Origin: Nautilus pompilius
Taxonomy: Eukaryota > Mollusca > Cephalopoda > Nautilida > Nautilidae
Reading direction: 5' to 3'
DNA length: 64,000 nucleotides
NCBI GenBank assembly: GCA_018389105.1
Contig: JACATO010000311.1
Span: 2,500,001-2,564,000, forward strand
How positions within the stretch are numbered: position 1 is the first letter of the stretch; each line of letters starts with the position of its first letter. Below are positions 1 through 10,498 of this stretch, in pieces. A program made the position numbers and the translations under genes. The notes under the pieces are model-generated. The model did not search any database. It had not been told where the DNA came from and saw only the letters and a list, made by a program, of their open reading frames with translations.

Positions 1-3000
1 TTAAAGCATAATTTTAATTAATTATATAGTAAATTAACATTTTAATGTTTGTCAGCTTTTAATACATTTCCTAGATGGTCACTAATGCACACACACGCAC
101 ACAGAGTCTTTGTTAAAACAAGCAGCTACAACAATGTTGTGAACAACAAAATCTACTTAGGATTCTGGCTTCTGATGTACTGTATACAACTCTAGTAACA
201 GGGTGCATGATCCTACCAATAAGCCACCACTTCCCATCATCAGCCAGCAGATAGAACAATCAGCCACCTACAGATGGTAGATTTTCATTGCAGAAATCTG
301 CAGAATGCTTAGTTTAGTTTTGCTGATACAAGGAACCAAGAAGCCATTATGACTTCTATATGGCCACCAGAAAAGAAATGCTAAGCAATACAATGGCTAA
401 ACTGATTCACAATATCACTACTGCTCAAAATAAAATAGATTCCTCTCCCCTCAAAAAATATCTTGTATTTCAATGAAAAAATAATTCAATAGTTACTGAG
501 ATAACATATATAAGTTGCATTCAGATGAAACCCAGCCAGCTATAATTACAATGACTGTTTTCTGCTATGTTTCATTTAAATGTCTGCACTATGTTTTCCG
601 CTTTTCTTAAACAATAAGACTAGCAACAAATAGAACAAATTTTATAGCAATAACCCAAATAATCTATAACCTTCAACTGCATAGAAAAACCAAAAAACAA
701 CAAAAAAGCTTATAAAAATTTAGTTAGTCACTTTAACAGCATATAAATTGTAATTTACTTTTAACAATGAACAAAGCAAAATTAATTTACTTTTAATTTT
801 TGTCCATTTTTGTTGAAAACTATAGATTGATCTCAAATATCACTAGAAATATACACCAACAAACACTTACTATGGTGTCAGCAGGAGGCCATTTATGATA
901 AATTATCAGCAGCATGATAGAAGACAGTGGTGACACTAGGAAAGATAACAGAAGACCATGGTGAGATCCACAGAAAGCATAAAAGATCATGGTGAAAGAT
1001 CCATGGGCAGCACAACAGAATATGCAACTGTGAATGTTTGCATAATAAAAAGAATTGCTTTTAAATCAATCTAAATGTTTGTAATCATACGATCCTGTTT
1101 TACTCAAGAACAGCAACAGTAAACTGTAAGGCATTCATGGTAAAATAAAACTTCCTAGATGGTCAGTGAAAGATTATCATTTAGCTTGCATCGCCATCAA
1201 CTTACAGCTAAACAAGCAATTCTGTTCCTAGAGCATGCTACAAATAATAAAAACAGCAATTTTTCGTCATCCTACATTAGAATACCTTTCTTTAAAGTAT
1301 ATTATCTTCATAAAATATTGTTTCTGGCTTATGCCTTTATAGGTTTATAAATTAACCATTCCAGTCTGGAGTTGGATGTAATTCTGCTGGATTTTCCTAA
1401 AGAGCAGAATTTTTATCAATAAAAAAGGTAAAATATATTGCATTTTAATATATATTCTTTTCTTTCATAATGATTTTATATTGCAGTGAAATGCCACCAG
1501 ACTGCTTAATTGAAAACGGCCAGCAAAGACTCAAGCAGCCAGTGAGAATTTTCCATCAATCTTTAGTAAATGTTAAGGCCACAATTTCTAAAGTTGTGTT
1601 TATCATTAATTATAGTTTGCTAGCAAAAAGCTGTAAAATAGACTTATTCAACATTAAATCCAAGAGAATTCTGACAGGGATTAGCTCAATTAGACAGCAA
1701 CTAGTCAATGAGTGGGGCTTTAAACATTTTAATAAAACAAAGCAGCAGTTTTGTTTATTGTTCAATTTTAAAATGGGTACTGAACCAGTGATTACTTAAG
1801 GTTGATGTTGTAACAGCTAAAAGATTGTAGAAGAAATATCAAGAAAACTTCACATTAATGAGGCAGCCATAAAAACTGGTCCATTTTATGGTTATTTATA
1901 TCTGTGGCTATATATCTATCACTGAGTGCACAGGAAAAAAGAGAACTGACTGAAAAGCCAAAGATCTGCAAAAAAACTCTTATTACTGTTTTTGCAAATA
2001 AGCATACACTTACAGCATGCTGATCCACCTTGATTTTCTAACTTAAAGCAAAAAAAAAAAGTATTGATGAATGTCAGTCATTAATTTCCTCTTGACTATG
2101 GCATATCCATTATCTTCATCTTGCCTGGCATTTCCAGTATCCACCACCAGCTACTGGTTCCGGTCTGACAACATTTAAAGGCTTCAGTAGCATGATTATC
2201 ATGAATTTGAAAAAGAAAGGGGCAGGCTGCAGTTAACTTCTATCATTCAATTAACTATTGATTTCCCATCAACTTCTGCTCTAGTGTTTATTATTCAGAT
2301 GAATGAAATACTAATCTGGTGATAAACATAATAGTTCATTCATATAAAGATGATCTACAAACAGGAATAGTTAATAAGAACCATTCTGATTTAAATCTTT
2401 TTTCATTATTATTATTATTTAAAATAAGCTCAGTAGATATTTCTTACAACATCATTGTACAAGTAAAGCATTTGCTAGGACCAATATAAAATTCCTTTCT
2501 ATAATTCATCTTTGAAAGATATTATGCAACCCGCCCCTCCCCTACCTTGTTAACAAATGGATTAAGTGACAACCTGGTTTTAAAGAACAGAGCGAATAAA
2601 CCAAGATGAATAAAAAAAGAATAAAATCAATAGTAAAGAACCTCCAAGAGTTTTACATTAAAATGTAGCACTGCTATCTTAACTAAAAAAAAAAAATAAA
2701 TAAATTTATTTAGATATTTCCAAAAAGATGTGCACAAATATATTGGGCATCTTCACCATATTATAAGCAATAAATGGGCACGTGCAGTTTTGAGAGATGC
2801 TCACAATCAAAGACAAGAGTCACATATTATACAACTTTTTTAAGTACAAAATAACAAATTTTACTACTAATCCAACTGTCAGATAAATCTTATTCATTCA
2901 GATATACACAAACCATTTAACATATACTGACAAAGCTTTGTGAGCAATACACTGTTTCCCTATATGTATGGTAGTATCTTGCACAGGATTGTTACTGCAC

Positions 3001-3324
3001 AGGTACATGAATTAGCAGCAGCTATAATTTATACAAAAGACAACAAACCCTTGTGAAGACATTTCAAAGACAAGATAAATAGAATGTCAGCAAAAATGAA
3101 TTTGATATATTTAGCTATATGAAAACTCTAATAGAATCATTATTTTCACTTTTTTCTTATTTAAGATTATTTTTATTTAAATACCCTTTTTAAGTTTTAT
3201 AGCCAATTATTTTTTGGTGAATTCAAAAGATGATACTAAAATGTTGACATTGCTAGGTTCTGAATCTAGTACACAGTAAGCAACCACAAATACAATGTAA
3301 GAAAGTCAAAATTTTGAAGCCTAC
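1..3324 (-). other. Intron downstream of exon 8 (partial), no recognised element
   Basis: AT-rich sequence with A/T homopolymers. I looked for a continuation exon of the TRIO spectrin array and for transposase motifs and saw none. The 109-codon open frame at 1470-1799 on the plus strand has no recognisable domain and reads like chance in AT-rich DNA. The 3' splice site for the next exon is beyond the window. Confidence 0.6.
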
Positions 3325-3494
3325 CTGATCTGTTCCAGCAAACCTTCTCCTTCACCAACAGTGTTTATAGCTGCTTCTATTGTCGTCTCCCTTTGTTCAT
3401 TAAATTGTGCCACAAGGTGTTCTGCTCCTTCCACAGAGTCTGCAATGTCAGAACTCTGTAATTCCTGCTGCAATTCTTCCAACCACGATGTTAA
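3325..3494 (-). CDS. trio: TRIO/Kalirin-type RhoGEF, internal exon 8 of 8 in window (spectrin repeat)
   Basis: Encodes 56 complete codons plus two bases: LTSWLEELQQELQSSDIADS, then VEGAEHLVAQFNEQRETTIE, then AAINTVGEGEGLLEQI and AG of a split Arg codon. It matches TRIO/KALRN LWTWLEELQKELLDD...VNVIKEGEDLIQQLR. The acceptor is CTTCCAG|TTA; the donor is ATCAG|GTAGGC, giving a phase-2 end, the only non-zero phase junction seen. The next exon, beginning with the third base of the Arg codon, should lie left of position 1 of this window; I found no convincing match to the following TRIO segment (DSAISSN...) in bases 1-3324. Confidence 0.95.
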
Positions 3495-3800
3495 CTGGAA
3501 GAAAATCAAACAGAACTGCTTAGCAAATATGTCAATACAAATCATGGTACGCCCGATTTTAAATTATTCACAAGTGACCTCATTGCATAATATTTCTTCA
3601 CATCACAACAAATTCACCCACTAAGATAAATATCGGTTGTCAAGTTTTAGCCCATTCATACTTTTTGTTCAAATAAATTTTTTTTAATCTGTGTGTAAAC
3701 ATTTGTTTTTGCTGCAGAACTACTAAAAATTTATTGTTGCATTCTCAAAGTGAACACTAAATTAGTCTTCTAAATAAGATAAGAACAAAAAGTCAATGTA

Positions 3801-5002
3801 TTAGGTAGTTACAAAAGTTGTGTAGGTTTTTTTTTCATATTGTGCAGTTTATTAACCAAAGTTCCATTACAATCAATGCACTTCTGCCAACAAGTTACAA
3901 GTGCATTTATACCATTTTGAAAAAAATCTGGATTTCTGTAGTTGTAAACTGTTGGAAAGCAGTTTCAGTTACTGATTAGCTAGAGAAAGATTTCATATAT
4001 ATAAGCTGTCGAGGTGTTTTAAAAAGTGGTAGTGTGTGGGAGAATGATCTGGTGAATAGGCTGGATGAGAACTCTATACCCCAACATATTCAGATGAAGA
4101 GTGACTTTTGCAACATGAGAACAAGCATTGTCGTGGAGCCGATTTTGGCCTCTTTGATTTACCAATGCCAGCTGTTGTTGGGAGAGTTTCTAATGAATGT
4201 TTAATTCACGAATGTACCTTTCAGCTGTGATGGTTTCACCAGGTTGCAAGAAGTTATAGCGGATGACACCAGTTGCAGTCCACCAGACAGTGACTGTGAC
4301 CTTTGGGTGGAGGTTGGATCTTGGAATGTGGTTAGGTGCCTTGTTTCTGTTGAGCCACTGTGCTGATCCTTTGCGATTGTCATCACACGTAATGATTCAG
4401 TCAAGAAATTGATCATTTTTGTTTCTTATGACAAGTGAAGAACAGATTTCCAATTGTCATTTTTGTTGTTGTTCATTCAACTCGTGAGGTACCTACTTGT
4501 CAAGCTGTTGGGAAACAGTTGCAGTGCTTAGTCAAGCTCTCCAGCAATTTCTCTCACTGTTTTTCTTGGATTGGCTTCAACTGAAGCTTTCAGACAATTA
4601 TCATCAGAGCTGGAAGGACATTTGCTATGTTCCTTATCTTCGAGGCTCTCATCTCCTGATCAAAACTTTGCAAACCATCTTTGTACTGTGCGCTCATTTG
4701 CTGTATCCTCCCCCCATGCTTGCTTAATGTTACAAGTTTCCTCACTCACTTTGTTGCCTAGTTTCAACTCATGAAGCAAAATGGCATGAAAAGCTTTTCT
4801 ATCCATGCTTCACTCAGAACCCTGAAACAAAGATCCATTTTATGATTTTTGAAAAGGTAGGTTTTGCATAATGTATGCCAAAGCAGACACTACAATACAA
4901 TATACAACTTATCTACATACACCTTCACAAGCATGCAAAAAAAAAAAATGAATCCCAAATTAAGATATTATAAAAACCGATAAAACTTTTGTAATGACCT
5001 AA
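3801..5002 (-). mobile_element. Mariner element (irritans/Hsmar1-like), full length, inactivated
   Basis: A 1,202-bp unit with terminal inverted repeats of about 26 bp: left end TTAGGTAGTTACAAAAGTTG, right end (reverse complement) TTAGGTCATTACAAAAGTTT, flanked by TA on both sides (3799-3800 and 5003-5004). This closely resembles the TTAGGT(T/N)...AAAAGT termini of Hsmar1-type mariners. The minus strand between them encodes a mariner transposase from an MDRKAF start near 4805 to a WQKCIDCNG-like end near 3860. The copy is an old one. Confidence 0.95.
3855..4806 (-). pseudogene. Mariner transposase pseudogene (DD34D type)
   Basis: Reading on the minus strand, successive frames give the helix-turn-helix part (MDRKAFHAILLHELKLGNKV, then NERTVQRWF and GDESLED), the central part (TCDDNRKGSAQWLNRN, LHPKVTVTVWW, GETITAERYIREL), then LHDNACSHVAKVTL and a C-terminal HPAYSPDHSPTHYHFF. 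The three catalytic Asp positions of DD34D mariners (TCDD, HDNA, SPDHS) are therefore all still recognisable. The frame is broken by in-frame stops (for example after RWFAKF and after IRELNIH) and by several frameshifts, so it is not functional. It is closest in wording to the transposase moiety of SETMAR/Hsmar1. It lies in the same orientation as the host gene. Confidence 0.93.
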
Positions 5003-7059
5003 TAATAATATGTCATTCAGAGAGTAGATGGCTAGTTTGCAAGTTGTCCACTACCTTATACATGGTAGTAACTAAAATAACTTATGAATCAACATTTCAG
5101 GAATTCTTCCCTTTTGCCATAATCAGGATTTATTCCCAAGGATAACTGCTTTGCCCATTTGGTTAAAGTGCTGGTAAAATAACTATGCCAAAACCTCACC
5201 CATCAACCGGTCATAGGTTAAAAACCATGTCAACCTAGTTATACAATCCAAAAAAAATAAGAAATTCCTGCTGCAAATGGATATCACTGCACTACCAAGC
5301 TGTCTTCAGGACTAAACACTAATGTTGGTGAAAAGTAAGAGATAGTTAATTTTACTACTATTAAGGTGATCTGAAATGTTCACATTAACTCTTTACTTTT
5401 TTGTTCTAAGTATGGTTTGAAAACAATAATGTATCATTCTTTCTTTTAAGTTACATGTGTGTGGAATTTAGTAACTTGAAAGAGAAAAATTCCTTTTTTA
5501 CTGGCATTCACATTAGAAAAATACATTCTAACTACACATTGGTATAAAGGGTACTTAGATAAAGCCCAGCTTGATGCAGTTAAAGCAAGAATATTCAGCT
5601 AGGTTCCATTTGAATTATCCTAGCATGTTTACAAAATATACAAAAATATAGTGGTTGTTACCAACAGGTATTGAGAGATTCCATGAAGTCATTTGCTGCT
5701 GTTCTTGTTTCTAACAATTAAGCAAAGCTATCAGTAATCACAATTTCATTCCTAAATACACATTTATCATATTATACTAAAGAGCCACATTTTGTCAAAC
5801 TGCTAAGTTCTTCAACAAGACCTTTAAATAAACCTTTAGGATATATATGTTCATACATGTGATGTTTCCACAAAGCTAAAGATGATTATTCAATTAGTAT
5901 ATACAAAAAAAATTTAATTTTGAAAAATAATTCTGCAACTAGCTGGAGAATTTGGATAGAAAGACGACTACTTCTTAAATAAGAGATTACATAATATCAA
6001 ATGTTACTGCTAAAGTAAATCTTAGTACAAATATTAAAAAGATAAATGTAGCCAAGATCAACATGCAAGAGTCATTGACAAGCTAGACCAGAAAAAAATG
6101 TGATGAGGTGAGGTGGGATGTGGAAAAACTCTAGAATCTTGAGTGATGAAGTACCCAATGTTCAGTGAAACAATGAAACAATTGGCTTTAGAAATATTCT
6201 TAAGAAACATTTTCCAAACAGTACTGACAAGAAATTTTCAGATGCTGTATAAAAAATGCTATTCAAATCATAAGCTTCGCTTCTTTCGTATATAAAAGAA
6301 TCTATTCACATGCAAATAAAGACAAACAGGGACAGATGAAATAGTAAAGTATACCAACTTATCTGCCCAACAGCTGACGTAGTGCTATAATTTGGATCCA
6401 CATAATTCTGTCTTCTAAAAAAGTCGCACAACCACCAAAATTCAATATCTACAGTTTTCAGCTCCTTCCACAGCTAGTCCTTAAATAAACCACTTTTAAA
6501 AAAATTGCAAAGCCTAGCACATTATCAGCAATAAAAGGGAACATAGGGAGTGCTGAGTACAAGCACTACTAATGACAATACATGCCACAATGGCAGAATT
6601 AGAGCCCCCAGATATAACTGAAAAGTTCTAACAATTCTATAAAGAGAGACAGACTAAGTGCATTGGTAGGCTATAACATTCCAACCATTAAACCATTTCT
6701 TTGTTGTTTAATATAGAAGCTGTAAAATAAAGTTGATGATACAAAGATAACAGTGATACATGTACATGGAGAGACGTGACCAGGGTAACAAGCATCACTG
6801 TCTACAATAACTTTTCAAAGTACAAAACATTATGCCAAAAAGCCATATGTAGGCAAATAAAAATTTAATTTGTTCAAGCAAGAATTTTAAAAAGTGCTGT
6901 TATTACTAAACAGCTATGATTCTATACATGCCAATAATCCTACTGATATTAAGCTTCTCCCCTGCCATAAATTATCTTATCATCATTCAATGAGTATTTG
7001 ACTTCTCAGTAAATGAAAATGATTAGAAATTCTATTCCACATTAAACTTTTAAAACTTA

Positions 7060-8165
7060 GTATTAGAAATAATTATGGAAACACACACAGGAAATGCACA
7101 AATAATTTTAACTAGATATATAATACATACACAATGCATTTTTACAAAAAATAAACAAAAAACAAATGAATGTTGTACAGTGTATGACACTATATATAAC
7201 CACAAATGTTCACATCAGAACTTTGATGAAACACTCAGCGAGATGCCTTGGATTCTATAGTCTCTTTATATTCAACACATTGACTATATGCTTGGCATCA
7301 CCGTCATGTTGTAAAATGAATCCCCCGAGATGTCCTCCTGTGGCAATGGCATGATGGATGACAAGCCACCTGTATCTGCCAGATGTCAGTATACCTTAAA
7401 TTTTATATAAAACTTAACACCCTTGGCTAATATGTAGCCCTATACTAGTATTGATCCACTCACATGCTTTACTGTATCTGTTGACAATGACTGTTACACC
7501 ATTCCCCATTTTGCCTTTGAATAAACTATCATTTATTATTGCCAAACAGTTTAAAGTTAGACTTATCTATAATGAACACCTTTTTTCCAGGTTTGATTAT
7601 TTTGTTTCATTTCTGCTGCTCATCTGGCAACTTCGTATCCATTGAGACCACTTCACATGTGTCTTACTTTTCTTGTAGAAACATTAACACCCATACATGC
7701 AGCTAGATCATTCGCAAGATTTCTGCTAGCTCATTAATTATCATGTAGAAAACATATCCTGAGATACTAAACACCACTTTTGAAAGTTTGGGTTTTCTTC
7801 CACAACTATGTCCATTGTCAACAGTACCAGTTTCACGTATCCTCCTCAGAATCTTGCCTACAGCTCTTTCTGAAACATGAAGTAGGGCTGCAATCTGCCC
7901 ACGAAGTAGTTGTCACTAGGTAAAGATTAGACTTCTATACATTTGTCATGTGATACTTCCTCCCCAGAATCCATAGTATTCATCATGCTGCAATATCACT
8001 ACCTATACTTGTATAGCCCTTTTGCAGTTGTGACACTTTGATTACTTGCATGACACCCAACCAGTGTACTGAAGCGCATTTGTTTTACCCACAAAATGCA
8101 ATTCTATCAAGTGTTATTTGCATTTTATACCCATTTTTCCTGTTTCCATAATTATTATCAGGCCC
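7060..8165 (-). mobile_element. Tc1-like transposon remnant
   Basis: Ends carry a perfect 14-bp inverted repeat, TAATTATGGAAACA at 7070-7083 and its complement at 8141-8154, with weaker similarity on both sides, so the exact ends are uncertain by about 10 bp. The minus strand encodes a degraded Tc1-type transposase: an N-terminal helix-turn-helix region with RAVGKILRRIRETG and a GRKPKLS-like linker, an ANDLAACMGVNVSTRKV-like second helix, and a catalytic segment GFILQHDGDAKHIVNVL near 7300. Stops and frameshifts are frequent. The element is about 1.1 kb, shorter than typical 1.3-1.6 kb Tc1 elements, and lies in the sense of the host gene. Confidence 0.85.
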
Positions 8166-9092
8166 ATCTAATAAGTGATAATTTTAGAGAATAAAAATAT
8201 AAATATGAAGATAACATAAATGAATGGAAGAAAAAATGTGGAAAGGAAGGAATTTTTTTTAAGTAATGCATACGAGAAATCAGTGACCAATAAATCTGAT
8301 TTTTAATTGTGTGAAGTAAAACTGTTCTATTGAAAATGGGATCAGAATCTGCTAGACAAAATTAATTATTAGAAAGATATATGGCATGAGGAGACAGTTT
8401 GTAAAATCCTCTATACATGTAATAAAAGTTTTAAAAACAACAAAATTAATGTAGAGTTGTTATTGTGTAGTCAATCCTATTGCCAGTCTCTTATAAAGTA
8501 TTACCCACAGGCTGTAATACTAAAAGGTTTCTCTTTTTAAAGACTATCAGAATTCTAACAAAGCTCTAACTCAGTGAGAGTATCATTTCCAAGGCAGCAA
8601 CCCCCCCAAAAAAAAACATATCTAAAGAACTCTGTCAGGTTTTCTTAATTCAAAGCAACAATCATTCATTGGCTGAAGTTGTAAATGCTAGGACTCAACG
8701 TGGTGCAGGGTTGAAAACTGGCCAACCACAGCATTACACTCTTACTACAGACCTAAGGCAAAAGTTTCACATATCAGCTATTACTTGATGCTTCTAAACC
8801 AAACTAAGTTCTTAGAGCACTCATTTGTGGAAGGGGAGGATTCTCCCTTATGTTAAAAAATTATTCCTCTACTTCTGATAACACTGGTCAACAAAATTAA
8901 ATGTATTATACTCATTATGAATGCAAACCAACCTTTTAAGACTAATTTTTCATGATGATTTCAAAATTTCACTCCATTTGTATGCAGCACGTATCAGTTT
9001 TTCAGTAGATACATGCAAATATTTACATATTTGTATATATGAAATCATTAACGTAATAAATAAGGGCATATTATTTTTAGAAAGTAAATGAG

Positions 9093-9098
9093 TTTATT
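9093..9098 (-). promoter_or_regulatory. Polyadenylation signal AATAAA (minus strand)
   Basis: Canonical AATAAA about 90 bp downstream of the stop of the ORF at 9185-10318 and inside the 8882-10738 element. No poly(A) tract follows it, which argues against a retroposed gene copy. Confidence 0.5.
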
Positions 9099-9184
9099 GA
9101 GTTAAAAATCATCACTATCATTCTACAAAGAGTGAATACACAAAAAATGGGTCAGACAAAACAGACAAAGTTAGAACAACAGAG

Positions 9185-10318
9185 TTAGAAACATTGTGAT
9201 TTGGATTTCCTGCGGTGTTCCTGATCTGGTTGATCACGATAAAGTGTCCAGCAATAGTCAGCCAGCATACTGTCATTCCAGAAGCCTTGGTACCATTTCT
9301 CCATATCACTAATGTCCTGGTGAAATCTTTCACCATGTTCATCAGACACTGCTCCAAGGTTATCTGCGAAAAAATCCAGATGGGAGTCCAAGAAGTGAAC
9401 TTTCAGTGACATGCGACAACCCATTGCTGAGTAACATTTCAGAAGATTCTCGATGCCATCCTTGTAGTCCATTGCCTTCTTGTTGCCCAAGAAATTCTCA
9501 CAGATCCAATTGAAAGCATTCCAGGCAGGCAGTTCCAGTTCATCCAGTGTTTTCTTGAAGTTGACATCTTTGAGTACTTCTCTAATTTGGGGTCTGACAA
9601 AGATACCCTCTTTCAACTTCGCCTGTGTGATTTTGGGAAACTTTACTACAATATATTCAAACCCTCTGGCATTTCTCTTCCCTAGCATCTTTACAAACTG
9701 TTTCATCAGTCCAAGCTTTGTGTGCAAAGGAGGCAATAGGACATTACATGGATCTACAAGAGGTGTATTCTTGACGCTAGACAGTCCTGGCTGGTATGTT
9801 GTTCTTGTCTGCCAGTTTGATTCCGAATAATGTCTGTCAGTTGCCCAACTATCCCATAGAAAACAAGAAACAACAGTATTTTGTGAAATCTCCACATATT
9901 TTCCATGAGTGTCTTTCATAGGCAATGGCATGAAGTAAAAGTTCCATATTCTCATATGACTCATGAAGATGAACGGGGTGTGCAATAGGAATGGAGGGCT
10001 TCAAATTACCATTATGGAGAAGTACAGCTTTTAAACTTCGTTTTGAAGAGTCAATAAACAAATGCCACTCTGCAGGGTTAGGGTTAATGGCAAAAGGCAT
10101 GGACTTCTCTTATTGAACCAGTCACATAAGCCATTTGAGCAAGCTGAGCAGATAAAATGTGGTGCCCATAGCTTGCCCTGATCTCCAAGAGGACAGTCAA
10201 AGTATAGCTTATAAATCTTCTTGATCTCTGGTGTTATTGTACGTTTTTGAGCTTTCACAATAAATTGTCCACAGACATAACTAAACACATCAGGAGGATT
10301 TCTACACTGTCTTGACAT
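9185..10318 (-). pseudogene. Broken copy of a dispersed, uncharacterised animal ORF family (motif GAVSDEHGERFHQDI)
   Basis: The minus strand reads from MSRQCRNPPDVFSYVCGQF (10318) through a Cys pair (HFICSACSNGLCDWFN), then MPFAINPNPAEWHLFIDSSK, SLKAVLLHNG, IPIAHPVHLHESYENM and ICGDFTKYCCFL, and then in another frame WDSWATDRHY, VKNTPLVDPCNVLLPPLHTK, KEGIFVRPQIREVL, KVHFLDSHLDFFADNLG and GERFHQDISDMEKWYQGFWN, ending at 9185. From memory this wording recurs as a multi-copy protein of roughly 500 residues in Hydra, aphids and other animals; I know no function or domain name. This copy has frameshifts near 10098 and near 9865 and appears to lack a large middle block after MPFAI and about 14 residues after ICGD. 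The 266-codon C-terminal frame is the longest ORF of the window. The location inside CACTG-type termini suggests a transposase-like role, unproven. Confidence 0.8.
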
Positions 10319-10391
10319 TGTTAACACTGTAAAACAAGTAAGGAAATAGATACAAACGGTTATACTTATATTGAATTTGAAATGATGAAAT

Positions 10392-10498
10392 ATTTCATCA
10401 GACCAATTATGACTGGACAATTTGAGATCTTGAAATACCTATTTCATCAGACAAAACTTGATTGGTTAATTTAAGATGATGAAATATTGCATCTGAAC
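10392..10498. repeat. Subterminal tandem repeat, about 2.2 copies of 49 bp
   Basis: ATTTCATCAGACCAATTATG (10392 on) recurs as ATTTCATCAGACAAAACTTG (10441 on), each continuing to a GACTGG/GATTGG and an (A/T)ATTT(G/A)AGAT core; a third partial start (ATATTGCATCTGAAC) lies at 10484-10498. It lies between the ORF start and the right terminus of the 8882-10738 element. Confidence 0.7.

Noticed and set aside
1470..1799. 109-codon plus-strand open frame
   Set aside because: No domain, AT-driven composition and no partner exons; not supported as a gene.
9185..9985. 266-codon ORF as an intact host gene
   Set aside because: It is the longest ORF, but it starts in the middle of a longer family sequence, has frameshifts and missing blocks upstream, and lies within transposon-like termini; annotated as part of a pseudogene.
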